Assembly (NCBI RefSeq): GCF_013041605.1
Contig: NZ_JABEQC010000013.1
Span: 59,771-123,770, forward strand
Source of the DNA: Vibrio plantisponsor
GTDB lineage: Bacteria; Pseudomonadota; Gammaproteobacteria; Enterobacterales; Vibrionaceae
DNA: 64,000 nt
Reading direction: 5' to 3'
Positions 16,464-24,491 of the stretch are shown one piece after another (position 1 is the first letter of the stretch; each line of letters starts with the position of its first letter). A program made the position numbers and the translations under genes. A model generated the notes under the pieces. The model was not told the DNA's origin, ran no database searches, and was given only the letters and a program-made list of their open reading frames with translations.

Positions 16464-17593
16464 ATATAACCAAATAGGTTCGGAAGCCAGGTGATACATT
16501 CAAGTAGTATTTTGAAAACCGGGGCTTTAAACATTTGAGTTAAAGAAATATCATTCTTTAAGTCGTAATCATTGATATATGACAATACTAAATAAAAATA
16601 AATAACGAAATTGAGTGATGCTAATACAATTGGGATCCATATATTAAATACAGCTAACACTGTTAACAGAATAAACGTTGATGGAAATATATATTGAGTA
16701 GCCGTAACAAAAAACCACGGTGTTGAGCATAAGCCAGCAAACCAATGTGTTTTCCATGCGATTTTATAAGCCTCGACACGCCCCCTGGCCCACCTTCTTC
16801 TTTGTTTAAATAGACTTTTCGTATCTAACGGACATTGCGTTTTAGCTTTTGCCTTAGGTGCGTAACCTGTTTTGTATTGATTAGAGATAGCTTTCCAGCA
16901 CCATGCAATATCTTCAACTAACCATTCACTCCAACCTCCTAACTCTTTCACAACTGATGCTCGATGAGCAACGAAAGCGCCAGCCATTACGGGAACAAAA
17001 CCTAATTTGTCTTGTGCTGTGCGTATAGCCCCATAAAAACTAATGTGCTCGTAATGCTGCAATAGCCCAACAAAACTACTTTTATAATTAGAAGGCGTAA
17101 TGTAGCCACATACTGCCGCGTATTTGTCATGCGACCACAATTTTTGGACGAGTTCTATTATTCCGTTTGGCTGTATAAAGGTATCACTGTCCACTACGAT
17201 GTAGACTTCACCAGTGGCGATCCCAAGTTGTAATGCATGATCTAATGCATAACCTTTCCTACCCTGATTAATTGTTCGTTTTACGATTTCGTATTGATAC
17301 TTATGCGGTACACTTATCCAACCTTCAATGTCTTCTAACGTTGAGTTAGTCGAACCGTCATCTATTAATAAAACCTGTATTTCGTTTGGATAATCTTGGC
17401 TTTCAATGCAGCTTATGACTCGCCGCAACACGTGTGTGTTTTCATTATAAAATGGAACGAATACTGTAACCTTAGGTAATTGACCTGAATATTCATTGTC
17501 TTTCTTCAGTTTATATACAATAAGTAATACTATCGTTGTTATTAAGGAAATTGTGGCTGATACAATTAAAATAAGTTCTATTAGTTTAATCAT
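16421..17593 (-). CDS. Membrane-bound GT2 glycosyltransferase (processive-type QxxRW)
   Basis: 390 residues. There is one N-terminal membrane helix (about 5-27). A GT-A domain has DD at 78-79, DSD at 135-137, ED at 227-228 and Q264RRRW268, the full D,D,D,QxxRW set of processive GT2 enzymes such as cellulose or hyaluronan synthases. Two or three membrane helices follow at about 283-350. It would use a nucleotide sugar on the cytoplasmic face. It is the third gene of an operon with the acyltransferase-like and SelO-like genes (9-base gap) and directly precedes the microcins. This suggests it glycosylates the peptides or makes a glycan or glycolipid attached to them. Known class II microcin clusters use a GT1-type IroB homologue instead. 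GAGGGGC precedes the ATG. Confidence 0.88.
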   Translation of the reverse strand: MIKLIELILIVSATISLITTIVLLIVYKLKKDNEYSGQLPKVTVFVPFYNENTHVLRRVISCIESQDYPNEIQVLLIDDGSTNSTLEDIEGWISVPHKYQYEIVKRTINQGRKGYALDHALQLGIATGEVYIVVDSDTFIQPNGIIELVQKLWSHDKYAAVCGYITPSNYKSSFVGLLQHYEHISFYGAIRTAQDKLGFVPVMAGAFVAHRASVVKELGGWSEWLVEDIAWCWKAISNQYKTGYAPKAKAKTQCPLDTKSLFKQRRRWARGRVEAYKIAWKTHWFAGLCSTPWFFVTATQYIFPSTFILLTVLAVFNIWIPIVLASLNFVIYFYLVLSYINDYDLKNDISLTQMFKAPVFKILLECITWLPNLFGYIDELSGKKKIWLTR

Positions 17594-17602
17594 TGAGGCC
17601 CC

Positions 17603-18961
17603 TCATACATAACTATTGATCAACGAAGATATAGAATCATTTGAATAATCACCTTTTAACCCTCGCTCTTTACTCAAGATATCAAACGATGAATATTTTC
17701 TATTTCTCAGTAAAAAATTCACATTACCGATTTCTAATCCTTCGAACTTAGCCAAATGGACAACTTCAGTTATGAAGTCAATGTTTTTAAATTCATGAAT
17801 TGACTCTCTAGGTTTTCGTAATAATTTATTTTTTATTTTCCCCGCAACTACCAAAGTTTTGTTGTCAATTCTATTAACCCTAAGCTCATTAAGAAGTGAT
17901 ATATTTTCCTGCCTATCAAGTTCTATATAAAAATATTCAAGTAGATTATCAATGTCTTTAGTCGATAGCTTTTCACCATATGAAGAATAATGACTTAGTG
18001 TAGAAGCTAAGTTTCTTAACCATTCCTTTACTAACTGATGATCATCCCAAACAGCACCAACACCTTGTGCCAGCCTGTAATTACCAAAGTCAGGTACAGC
18101 AGTGATTGTGCCAAAATCTAAGAACCTCCCATCAATACTAATATTTGAACTGGTCAACGAACCATGAGGAATTCCTTTAATTCTTGAACAAGCCATTTGC
18201 AAAGCAATAACTGATACCAGTTTCTTTAGTGCAACATACAAAACACTATTGCCTTCCAACTCACTCTGTTTTAGAGCGACAGCATTAACAAAATAATTTG
18301 TACATTCTGTCACTCTATCCGCATCATTATCTCTTAAATGTAAATGCTTTCTTGAAGGCCAAAAAAACGTACATCGTTCAAAATGAGCAGGTCTAACGGC
18401 AAACTCCCGTACCGCTAGCGCACAAGGCGTTAAAGGACTACCACCCAAATAGACAAACGGCTCTTCAACATTCGTTTTAATTATTGCTAACGTTCTGACT
18501 CCACCTAATGGCAGATGTTTGTGGCAAACTTCACCCCAAATCGCTTCCAATATCGCTTCATCTATAAACATTTTCCCATGTTTATGAGATTGACTCATAT
18601 TTTGTGCAAGTAGAGGGGTAATACCAATTCCTTTGACCTGAAATTTCCCATCAAAGCCACAACGCCCACTCCCGCCGTGACAAACTTCATGCCTTGAACC
18701 ATAACGATCTGCAAAGAAGTATTTCTTACGTTTCGCATTTAACTTTCGGTCTGTTGTATAGCCTGATGAAACAAATGCGTACTCATTTAACATATGCTGC
18801 TTAAGTTCATCTAAGGATCCTTCAACACCATATGATTTAATTAGCTTTTCATTAACCCATGCAACTTCTGCATTTCTTAGCTTATATGTTTTAAATTTTT
18901 CAAATGCCAAATATGGTAAATAGGTATTATCTAAAATTTGTTCTGGAGTTTTATCTAGCAT
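17603..18961 (-). CDS. SelO-fold (pseudokinase/AMPylase-like) protein, candidate microcin maturation factor
   Basis: 452 residues. Several blocks line up with protein adenylyltransferase SelO (YdiU). FQVKGIGITP (K110) matches the ATP-binding K/GxGxTP loop. The helix around residues 133-160 with GEV and LGGVRTLAI matches SEAMHxLGIPTTRAL. REFAVRPAHFER matches the MRVAPSHLRFGHFE block. PHGSLTSSNIS and LDFG match HGVMNTDNMS and LDYG. With identical spacing, metal ligands N253 and D262 of SelO correspond to N273 and D282, but the catalytic base D252 is serine (S272). The start overlaps the acyltransferase stop by 11 bases. In MccE492/H47 clusters an acyltransferase-like gene is also next to a larger gene needed for maturation (mceJ/mchC), so an equivalent role is inferred. 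Confidence 0.7.
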   Translation of the reverse strand: MLDKTPEQILDNTYLPYLAFEKFKTYKLRNAEVAWVNEKLIKSYGVEGSLDELKQHMLNEYAFVSSGYTTDRKLNAKRKKYFFADRYGSRHEVCHGGSGRCGFDGKFQVKGIGITPLLAQNMSQSHKHGKMFIDEAILEAIWGEVCHKHLPLGGVRTLAIIKTNVEEPFVYLGGSPLTPCALAVREFAVRPAHFERCTFFWPSRKHLHLRDNDADRVTECTNYFVNAVALKQSELEGNSVLYVALKKLVSVIALQMACSRIKGIPHGSLTSSNISIDGRFLDFGTITAVPDFGNYRLAQGVGAVWDDHQLVKEWLRNLASTLSHYSSYGEKLSTKDIDNLLEYFYIELDRQENISLLNELRVNRIDNKTLVVAGKIKNKLLRKPRESIHEFKNIDFITEVVHLAKFEGLEIGNVNFLLRNRKYSSFDILSKERGLKGDYSNDSISSLINSYV

Positions 18962-19460
18962 AAACTCTACTCCAATTATTTTTTAAGACAGTCCCAGAGC
19001 CATCTCTTATACAAACATTGACTTTACGACTTGTTATTCCCAATGTTCTGTATGCATCTCTATACATCTGTTTAGTAAACGATCTAATATCAACCCCATC
19101 TTTTAAACAGTAGTCGACTATGATTAAGTTATTGCCTTCATTCCAATTCATTGGTTGAATTACAAATCTATCTTCAAACATATATTTTTCGAGTGTTTCG
19201 TGATTAACCCACCCCCAAATAATGTAACCGATAGGCTCTATCTCACCTTTGCTTTCAATAAATTTGTATTGGTCATGCAATATCGCTGGTTTAATCCAAT
19301 GTATAAACGAAGCTAAATTCATATTTCTTCTCTTCGCTATTGAAGACAATAGTTCACTAAATGCGCCCAGCTCTTGCTGCAACTCTTGCTTTGATTTTCC
19401 GCTAGGCTCTCGATGAGTAAACTTCGAATTAATTTCGGTATTAGTCATTTCAAATTGCAT
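18951..19460 (-). CDS. HlyC-like toxin-activating acyltransferase family protein (MceI/MchD-like)
   Basis: 169 residues. The region KPAILHDQY (57-65), PIGYIIWGWVNHE (76-88), QPMNWNEGNNLIIVDY (102-117) follows the layout of RTX toxin acyltransferase HlyC (LPAIQANQY; PVAYCSW; EDWTSGDRKWFIDW). Asp116 matches HlyC Asp92. Catalytic His23 of HlyC falls on Arg44 in an ungapped alignment; the nearest histidine is His54. Relatives of HlyC (MceI) work in siderophore-microcin maturation, where they help attach the modification to the peptide rather than a fatty acid. It is the first gene of the operon. Two ATGs (19460 and 19448) are possible; neither has a strong ribosome-binding site. Confidence 0.75.
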   Translation of the reverse strand: MQFEMTNTEINSKFTHREPSGKSKQELQQELGAFSELLSSIAKRRNMNLASFIHWIKPAILHDQYKFIESKGEIEPIGYIIWGWVNHETLEKYMFEDRFVIQPMNWNEGNNLIIVDYCLKDGVDIRSFTKQMYRDAYRTLGITSRKVNVCIRDGSGTVLKNNWSRVYAR

Positions 19461-19891
19461 ATATACGACACTAACTTAAATAATATGTGCGATATAAATA
19501 CATTCAAAATTAGCCATATAGTAGTTAATAAAAATTTATTTCAGAAGCACTTCAATTATTTGCAATATATGACAAGGGATAAAAAACAAAAACTATACCT
19601 ATATCAATTGGTTACTATCACAGAGTTATATAGATACAATATTGACATTAAATAAATCAAGAAGTGTGTTTGGATCGATTGATTTTTTAAAATTCAATGG
19701 AAATTAAACTAAAGAACTAGAGGTAGATAATGAAATTAAAAATCAACTAAAAGATATAATAATATTTTAGTTTAATACTTCAACGTCGATTAAAATGATT
19801 TCGATTCCATTTATAATTAATTTTACTGTTTTAGATATCAAATTTAACTATGAGAGAATAGATGATTGGCGATAGAATGTTGATACAAACA
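19461..19891. other. AT-rich intergenic region upstream of the modification operon
   Basis: About 430 very AT-rich bases between the first island gene and the terminator of the importer ATPase gene. It must hold the promoter of the modification operon. I see no gene and no clear operator. The right boundary of the island probably lies here. Confidence 0.45.
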
Positions 19892-19914
19892 GGCCAGAGC
19901 TTTTTACTCTGACC
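19892..19914 (-). terminator. Terminator of the importer ATPase gene
   Basis: On the minus strand GGTCAGAG and CTCTGGCC form an 8-bp stem (one G-T pair) with a 7-base loop, followed by TGTTTGT. It lies 27 bases after the ATPase stop codon. Confidence 0.6.
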
Positions 19915-19941
19915 TATAAATTTCATATGCAATGAACAACG

Positions 19942-20733
19942 TTACGCCGCGCTGGGTCTGCGAGTGCGAACAAATGGCGTTCCATTTTCATCGGTAAGAA
20001 CGTCAGCTTCCACATGATAAAGCTCATGGATCAGCTCGCTAGTTAACAGCTCTTGCGGGCTACCAAACGCTCTTAACTCACCCTGCTTTAATATCAGAAG
20101 ATTATCGGCGTATTGAGCTGCCAAGTTAAGGTCATGCAACACCATTAATGTGGTGTAGTTTTGCTGTTTGGTTTGTGTGACCAGATGGTTGAGCAAGACA
20201 TGTTGATAGTGTAAATCCAATGCGCTGACAGGCTCATCGAGCATTAGAATTTCAGGGCTACGCATCAATGCTTGCGCAAACAATATCATCTGACACTGTC
20301 CACCACTCAATGTTCTCACATCTCTATTAGCAAGGTGTTGTAAACCAATGCTCTGCAAAATGCCTAACGCCTCTTCCAACATTTTGGTTTCAATACGCAT
20401 ACTAAGAGCATCAAGTCTGCCCAGCAGAACGACTTCGATGACAGTCATATTCACATCAAGGTGAATATCTTGCGGCATATAACCAAACTTAGTACGCCAA
20501 GCACCAAGAGACTTTTTAGAAAGAACATCTTTGCCGTACTGAATCTCGCCACTTTCGGTTTTGATATCACCAAATAAGGTTTTCAGTAGTGTACTTTTAC
20601 CAGTTCCGTTCGGGCCTAGAATAACGTTGACCTGCCCCGGTTGAAGCTTAAAACTGATATCTTTTGCTAAAACTAACTCACCTAACCGTACGTTAAGTTT
20701 CGTTACTTCCAACAAAGGGGTTACTTCAAACAT
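19942..20733 (-). CDS. ATPase of a siderophore/cobalamin-type ABC importer (FecE/BtuD-like)
   Basis: 263 residues from the ATG at 20733, one base after the permease stop; longer in-frame starts run back into the permease gene. It shows Walker A GPNGTGKST, a Q-loop in YMPQDIH, signature LSGGQCQ, Walker B LMLDEPVSALD and the switch histidine in VLHDLNLA, as in FepC/FecE/BtuD. It energises uptake through the permease at 20735-21787. The binding protein is probably the one at 8240-9319. Confidence 0.92.
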   Translation of the reverse strand: MFEVTPLLEVTKLNVRLGELVLAKDISFKLQPGQVNVILGPNGTGKSTLLKTLFGDIKTESGEIQYGKDVLSKKSLGAWRTKFGYMPQDIHLDVNMTVIEVVLLGRLDALSMRIETKMLEEALGILQSIGLQHLANRDVRTLSGGQCQMILFAQALMRSPEILMLDEPVSALDLHYQHVLLNHLVTQTKQQNYTTLMVLHDLNLAAQYADNLLILKQGELRAFGSPQELLTSELIHELYHVEADVLTDENGTPFVRTRRPSAA

Positions 20734-20734
20734 A

Positions 20735-21787
20735 TTATCTTCTCTTCGCGATGATGAGCCAGAAGAAGAAAGGCACACCAATGATGGCAGTTACGATGCC
20801 GATTGGGAACAATGCCCCCGGTACGATCACTTTTGATAGAACAGAAGCAGTCGACAACAAAAATGCACCGATTAGGAATGAAAGTGGAAGGAAGAAACGC
20901 TGATCTTCACCAACCAGAATTTTAGCGATATTAGGTGAAACAATGCCGATGAAGCCAATGATACCAACGAAACTGGTCACTGTTGCTGTCATCACCGCGA
21001 CAATCAGCAAGGTTTTTAAACGCAGTTTTACGATGTTCACACCAAGGCTTTTCGCACGCTCTTCGCCGAGTTTCAATGCGGTCAATTTCCATGAGTCTTG
21101 CAATAGCAAGAACAAGCTCGCCATCACTACTGCTGCGGTAATCGCTAAATTTGTCCACGTCGCTTTTGAAAGACTACCAAATAGCCAGAACAAGATCTGT
21201 TGGCTCAATTCAGGTGACGAAATAAACTGCACAAGAGATAACAAAGATTGGAACAGGAACAGCAGCGCGATACCAGCTAGGATCAACTGCCCTGAACCAA
21301 TATGGCGAACTGACGCCAGCGCAAAAAGAAAACACGCCGAAATCATACAGAAGACAAATGCACCAATAGGTACAGCTAAGTTGCTATCGATACCCAGAGA
21401 GCCCGTGTAAAGCATTAATGCCGCACCAAAACCTGCAGCCGCAGCCATACCTAAAGTGTATGGACTTGCCATGGAGTTGTTCAGCAAGGTTTGCATTTCC
21501 GCACCGCCCATCCCTAGCGATCCGCCAACAAAGATGGCCATCAGTGCAATAGGTAAACGTAGATTACTAACAATGACTTGCGTGGAAGCATCCACTTGAA
21601 ATGGTAATCCTACCCACTCAAGCAGCGCATAAATAACCGAGCTGGCATCAATCATTGAAGGGCCGGTCATAATATCGAGAATAAAAGAAGCGGCGAGTAA
21701 TGCGCCAAAACTGGTTAATATCATTCCGCGACGCTTTTCGCTTTTTCGCTGCGCCTCTACGGCCTGCTGTACTACATCCGATAGCAT
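20735..21787 (-). CDS. FecCD/BtuC-family permease of a siderophore/cobalamin-type ABC importer
   Basis: 350 residues with about nine to ten membrane helices. FecCD landmarks are visible: LRLPIALMAIFVGGSLGMGGAEMQ near residue 77, NSMASPYTLGMAAAAGFGAAL near residue 103, GEERAKSLGVN (the ATPase coupling loop) and GFIGIVSPNIAKILVGED near residue 275. There is only one permease gene, so the transporter is probably a homodimer. It is co-transcribed with the ATPase. A TGATAAT half-site upstream hints at iron regulation. Confidence 0.92.
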   Translation of the reverse strand: MLSDVVQQAVEAQRKSEKRRGMILTSFGALLAASFILDIMTGPSMIDASSVIYALLEWVGLPFQVDASTQVIVSNLRLPIALMAIFVGGSLGMGGAEMQTLLNNSMASPYTLGMAAAAGFGAALMLYTGSLGIDSNLAVPIGAFVFCMISACFLFALASVRHIGSGQLILAGIALLFLFQSLLSLVQFISSPELSQQILFWLFGSLSKATWTNLAITAAVVMASLFLLLQDSWKLTALKLGEERAKSLGVNIVKLRLKTLLIVAVMTATVTSFVGIIGFIGIVSPNIAKILVGEDQRFFLPLSFLIGAFLLSTASVLSKVIVPGALFPIGIVTAIIGVPFFFWLIIAKRR

Positions 21788-22171
21788 CTTAACTCACTAA
21801 ATTTATAGAGATCACTTATTGTCCAAACCTTGCTATATTTGGCTTCTGCGCCAGTTATTGTGCAGGATTCGGTTCAATTTTTAGGGTCAGATGTTAACAT
21901 CATGCAAATGATAATTGCTAGTATTTATAGTTCTATTTACAACTGAAGAAATAAGACGCACCAGCTTCAGTACGTGGTTATAGCCAAGTACCATAGGGCA
22001 ACTTTCACGATAGAGAATATTATTTGTATTGAAATGGTTCCGCTAGCAGCACAGATGCTCGCTGACAAAGTGGGAGGCAAACATCCTGAAGACCTGATTG
22101 AATCTGACATTTACTATTAAATACAAAGAGCCGTTGAACGACTCTTGCTTTTGGGTACTGTTTGCCTGCTC
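21788..22171. other. Intergenic region with a short coding-like remnant
   Basis: It holds the permease promoter region. On the plus strand about 21975-22120 reads without stops as a peptide (…QYVVIAKYHRATFTIEN… ending HPEDLIESDIYY) that looks protein-like, with an internal ATG at 22034. It has no ribosome-binding site and no recognised family, so it may be the tail of a lost gene. The similarity call is by eye only. Confidence 0.35.
21909..21923. promoter_or_regulatory. Possible Fur half-site upstream of the permease gene
   Basis: TGATAAT is a perfect Fur half-site, lying 122 bases before the permease ATG and embedded in GCAA-N7-TTGC. The second half-site is poor (3 of 7). The matching half-site before the binding-protein gene is what makes it worth recording. 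Confidence 0.3.
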
Positions 22172-23089
22172 TTATTTATCAAGCGCTGGCGCTTTAGCTA
22201 CCCTTCTCACACCAAACCAGTTCTTGCCAAATACGTTGATTACTAGGCCCATTGCGATCACTACCACGCCGATGATTTGATAAAGGCTTAGACTTTCGCC
22301 AAGCAGTATCCATGCGCTTAGCAAACCAAACACTGGCACTAACAACGATAGCGGAGCAACCATGGAGGTTTCATAACGACTAAGTAAGTAGCTCCAGCCG
22401 CCGTATCCCAGAATTGTCGCTAGTAGAGACAAGTAAACAATGGAAAAAACGTTATGCCATTCAATATTGACCAATGATTCAACAATAAGCTCAGGCCCTT
22501 CAATCACATACGAGGAAATGAAGAATGAAACCATTGGAACCAGCGCGCTCCATACGATGAGCGACATGGTCGGAACCGGATAACGTTGCATGATGACTTT
22601 ATTCACGATATTACCCAGAGCCCAAAAAGCCGCCGCACCGATAATTAAAACCAAGGTGAATAAGGTTAATGACGTTGAATCATGCCCCTGAGCTGCCGCC
22701 AGAAGGTATATCCCCGCCCCAGCAACAGACACCGCAATCATATTGTGAATGCGTACTTTCTCTTTCAACAGCAAAACGCCAAAGCCCAGAGTAATAAACG
22801 CTTGCGCCTGCAAAAGCAGAGAGGCTAAACCGGCCGCCATACCCACTTTTAAAGCCCAGAAAAGTAACGAGAACTGTAGAAAATTGATGGTTAAGCCATA
22901 AGCCACCAGCCATTTCAAAGGCACTTGAGGGCGCTTAATAAAGAAAATGGCAGGCAAAGCGACAAACGCAAAACGTAACCCTGCGAGCAGAAGAGGCGGC
23001 ATTCCTTGCAAGCCAACTTTGATAACCACAAAGTTAACACCCCACACCAAAACAATGGCAAGAGCTAAAAACCTATCACGTACCGACAT
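22172..23089 (-). CDS. eamA: DMT-family exporter, EamA-like (cysteine/O-acetylserine exporter)
   Basis: 305 residues with ten predicted membrane helices in two EamA repeats. The N-terminus (LALAIVLVWGVNFVVIKVGL, then MPPLLLAGLRF) and the C-terminal part (SRYETSMVAPLSLLVPVFGL, ending INVFG) follow E. coli EamA (YdeD) closely along the whole length. EamA exports O-acetylserine and cysteine from the cytoplasm. Specificity is inferred from this resemblance. It is monocistronic. Confidence 0.8.
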   Translation of the reverse strand: MSVRDRFLALAIVLVWGVNFVVIKVGLQGMPPLLLAGLRFAFVALPAIFFIKRPQVPLKWLVAYGLTINFLQFSLLFWALKVGMAAGLASLLLQAQAFITLGFGVLLLKEKVRIHNMIAVSVAGAGIYLLAAAQGHDSTSLTLFTLVLIIGAAAFWALGNIVNKVIMQRYPVPTMSLIVWSALVPMVSFFISSYVIEGPELIVESLVNIEWHNVFSIVYLSLLATILGYGGWSYLLSRYETSMVAPLSLLVPVFGLLSAWILLGESLSLYQIIGVVVIAMGLVINVFGKNWFGVRRVAKAPALDK

Positions 23090-23219
23090 CCTATATCCTT
23101 ACAACGCTACTCTACGCATCCTTGATACATTCTATCGGCACTTCACATAGGCGATTTCAGTACATATGCATAAACAAATTTTAACCAAACTGAAACAGCA
23201 GAGTGCCTCAAAGTGTGAG

Positions 23220-24275
23220 CTAAGACAAGCGGTAATCCGTTATCGAAACCCAGCCAGCACCTTCACCACATGGAGCTGCAGATACTTTGGATAATTGCCC
23301 TGTATTTGCATCTATTGAGTAAGCGCCCAGTTCATCTGCCAATTCGCCACTGGCTAAAATGTATTGATCATCTGGCGAGATGATAAAACTGCGCGGTTGC
23401 TTCTCAACCTGATGGTGATGTCGGTAGTAAGGAATATGCGTGTCTTTATCTACTTCAAGACATGTAATCACACTTAGTGTCCGCTCTGACACATAAATGA
23501 ACCGACCATTGCGTGTGTTATGAATATCTGCCGCCCAAACTCTTGGTACATCATTGGCTACTTTTTGTGCTGGCGGAAGGCCTCGTTCCAACCCTAACGC
23601 TTCTCTTGGTATCGCTGGTGATTCTGCAACGAATGCCAATTGGCCTGTTTCAGAATCAAACGTTAACGTCACCACTGTCGCGTCCATTTCCGTCACTACA
23701 TAGAGGAAAGCTCCACATGGCGAAAACGCAATGTGTCTTGGACCAGCGTCCTTGGCAAACTGATAACTCGCTACAGGCTTATCAACCATTCCCTCTGAGT
23801 TTGGTCGCGGGTAAACCAGTATTTTGTCTACTCCGAATTCTGTAGCCACCATCCATTTATCATCAGGACTAAAGAGACAAGTATGACAAGCACTGCTGTG
23901 CTGAATCTTTACCGTTTTATCGGTAAAGTGCCCAGTTTCAGTCATAGGTTTAATGACAACATTATGTTGACCAAACGATGATGCTAACAACCATTGGTTG
24001 TCTTTGTCGGTAGTTAAACTGACAAGCCCCTCATTAACTGGCGTTTCACCTTCAAGAGTCAAATCGCCCGTCTGCGGATCAATTCTCAACTGTTTTAAGT
24101 GAAACGGCTCGCTATGAATGGCCGCATAAAGGTAATTCTGGCAAGGGCTTACTGCCATTGGCATTACCATGTAACCTACTTCTGTTTCTCCTAGCAATGT
24201 AAGCTCGCCCTGATGGAGTTTATAGCGAGAAATTGTCCCTGATAATGCGTTAGACAAATAAACAAACTGTGTCAT
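23220..24275 (-). CDS. Lactonase family beta-propeller protein (YbhE/PF10282 type)
   Basis: 351 residues forming a seven-bladed propeller. The repeated blade pattern is visible (SPCQNYLYAA, SPDDKWMVATEFG, SPCGAFLYVVTE, SPDDQYILASG) and GPRHIAFSP is typical of E. coli Pgl (YbhE) and carboxymuconate lactonizing relatives. Such proteins hydrolyse sugar lactones, classically 6-phosphogluconolactone. Because a DevB-type pgl is already present at 182-898, this one may act on another lactone. It is cytoplasmic, with no signal peptide, and monocistronic. Confidence 0.8.
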   Translation of the reverse strand: MTQFVYLSNALSGTISRYKLHQGELTLLGETEVGYMVMPMAVSPCQNYLYAAIHSEPFHLKQLRIDPQTGDLTLEGETPVNEGLVSLTTDKDNQWLLASSFGQHNVVIKPMTETGHFTDKTVKIQHSSACHTCLFSPDDKWMVATEFGVDKILVYPRPNSEGMVDKPVASYQFAKDAGPRHIAFSPCGAFLYVVTEMDATVVTLTFDSETGQLAFVAESPAIPREALGLERGLPPAQKVANDVPRVWAADIHNTRNGRFIYVSERTLSVITCLEVDKDTHIPYYRHHHQVEKQPRSFIISPDDQYILASGELADELGAYSIDANTGQLSKVSAAPCGEGAGWVSITDYRLS

Positions 24276-24491
24276 TATTAGCCCTAATTAAGCGTTAAAT
24301 AATAAGAAGATAAACCCAGACTACTCGATTTATGGAAGCAACGTAAACCGTATGGGTTACCACTATATCCCAGTTAAAAGAGCAGGATAAAGTCGAAATT
24401 TGCCACTCGGTATATTTACGACATTGGGTAAAGGCACATGTGAGCAGGAAACAACCATATATTTCTATAAATAATCTCTAGGATTGACTCT

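Noticed and set aside
19413..19655. 80-codon plus-strand frame at the island edge
   Set aside because: It overlaps the acyltransferase-like gene on the other strand, is in very AT-rich DNA and has no start signals.
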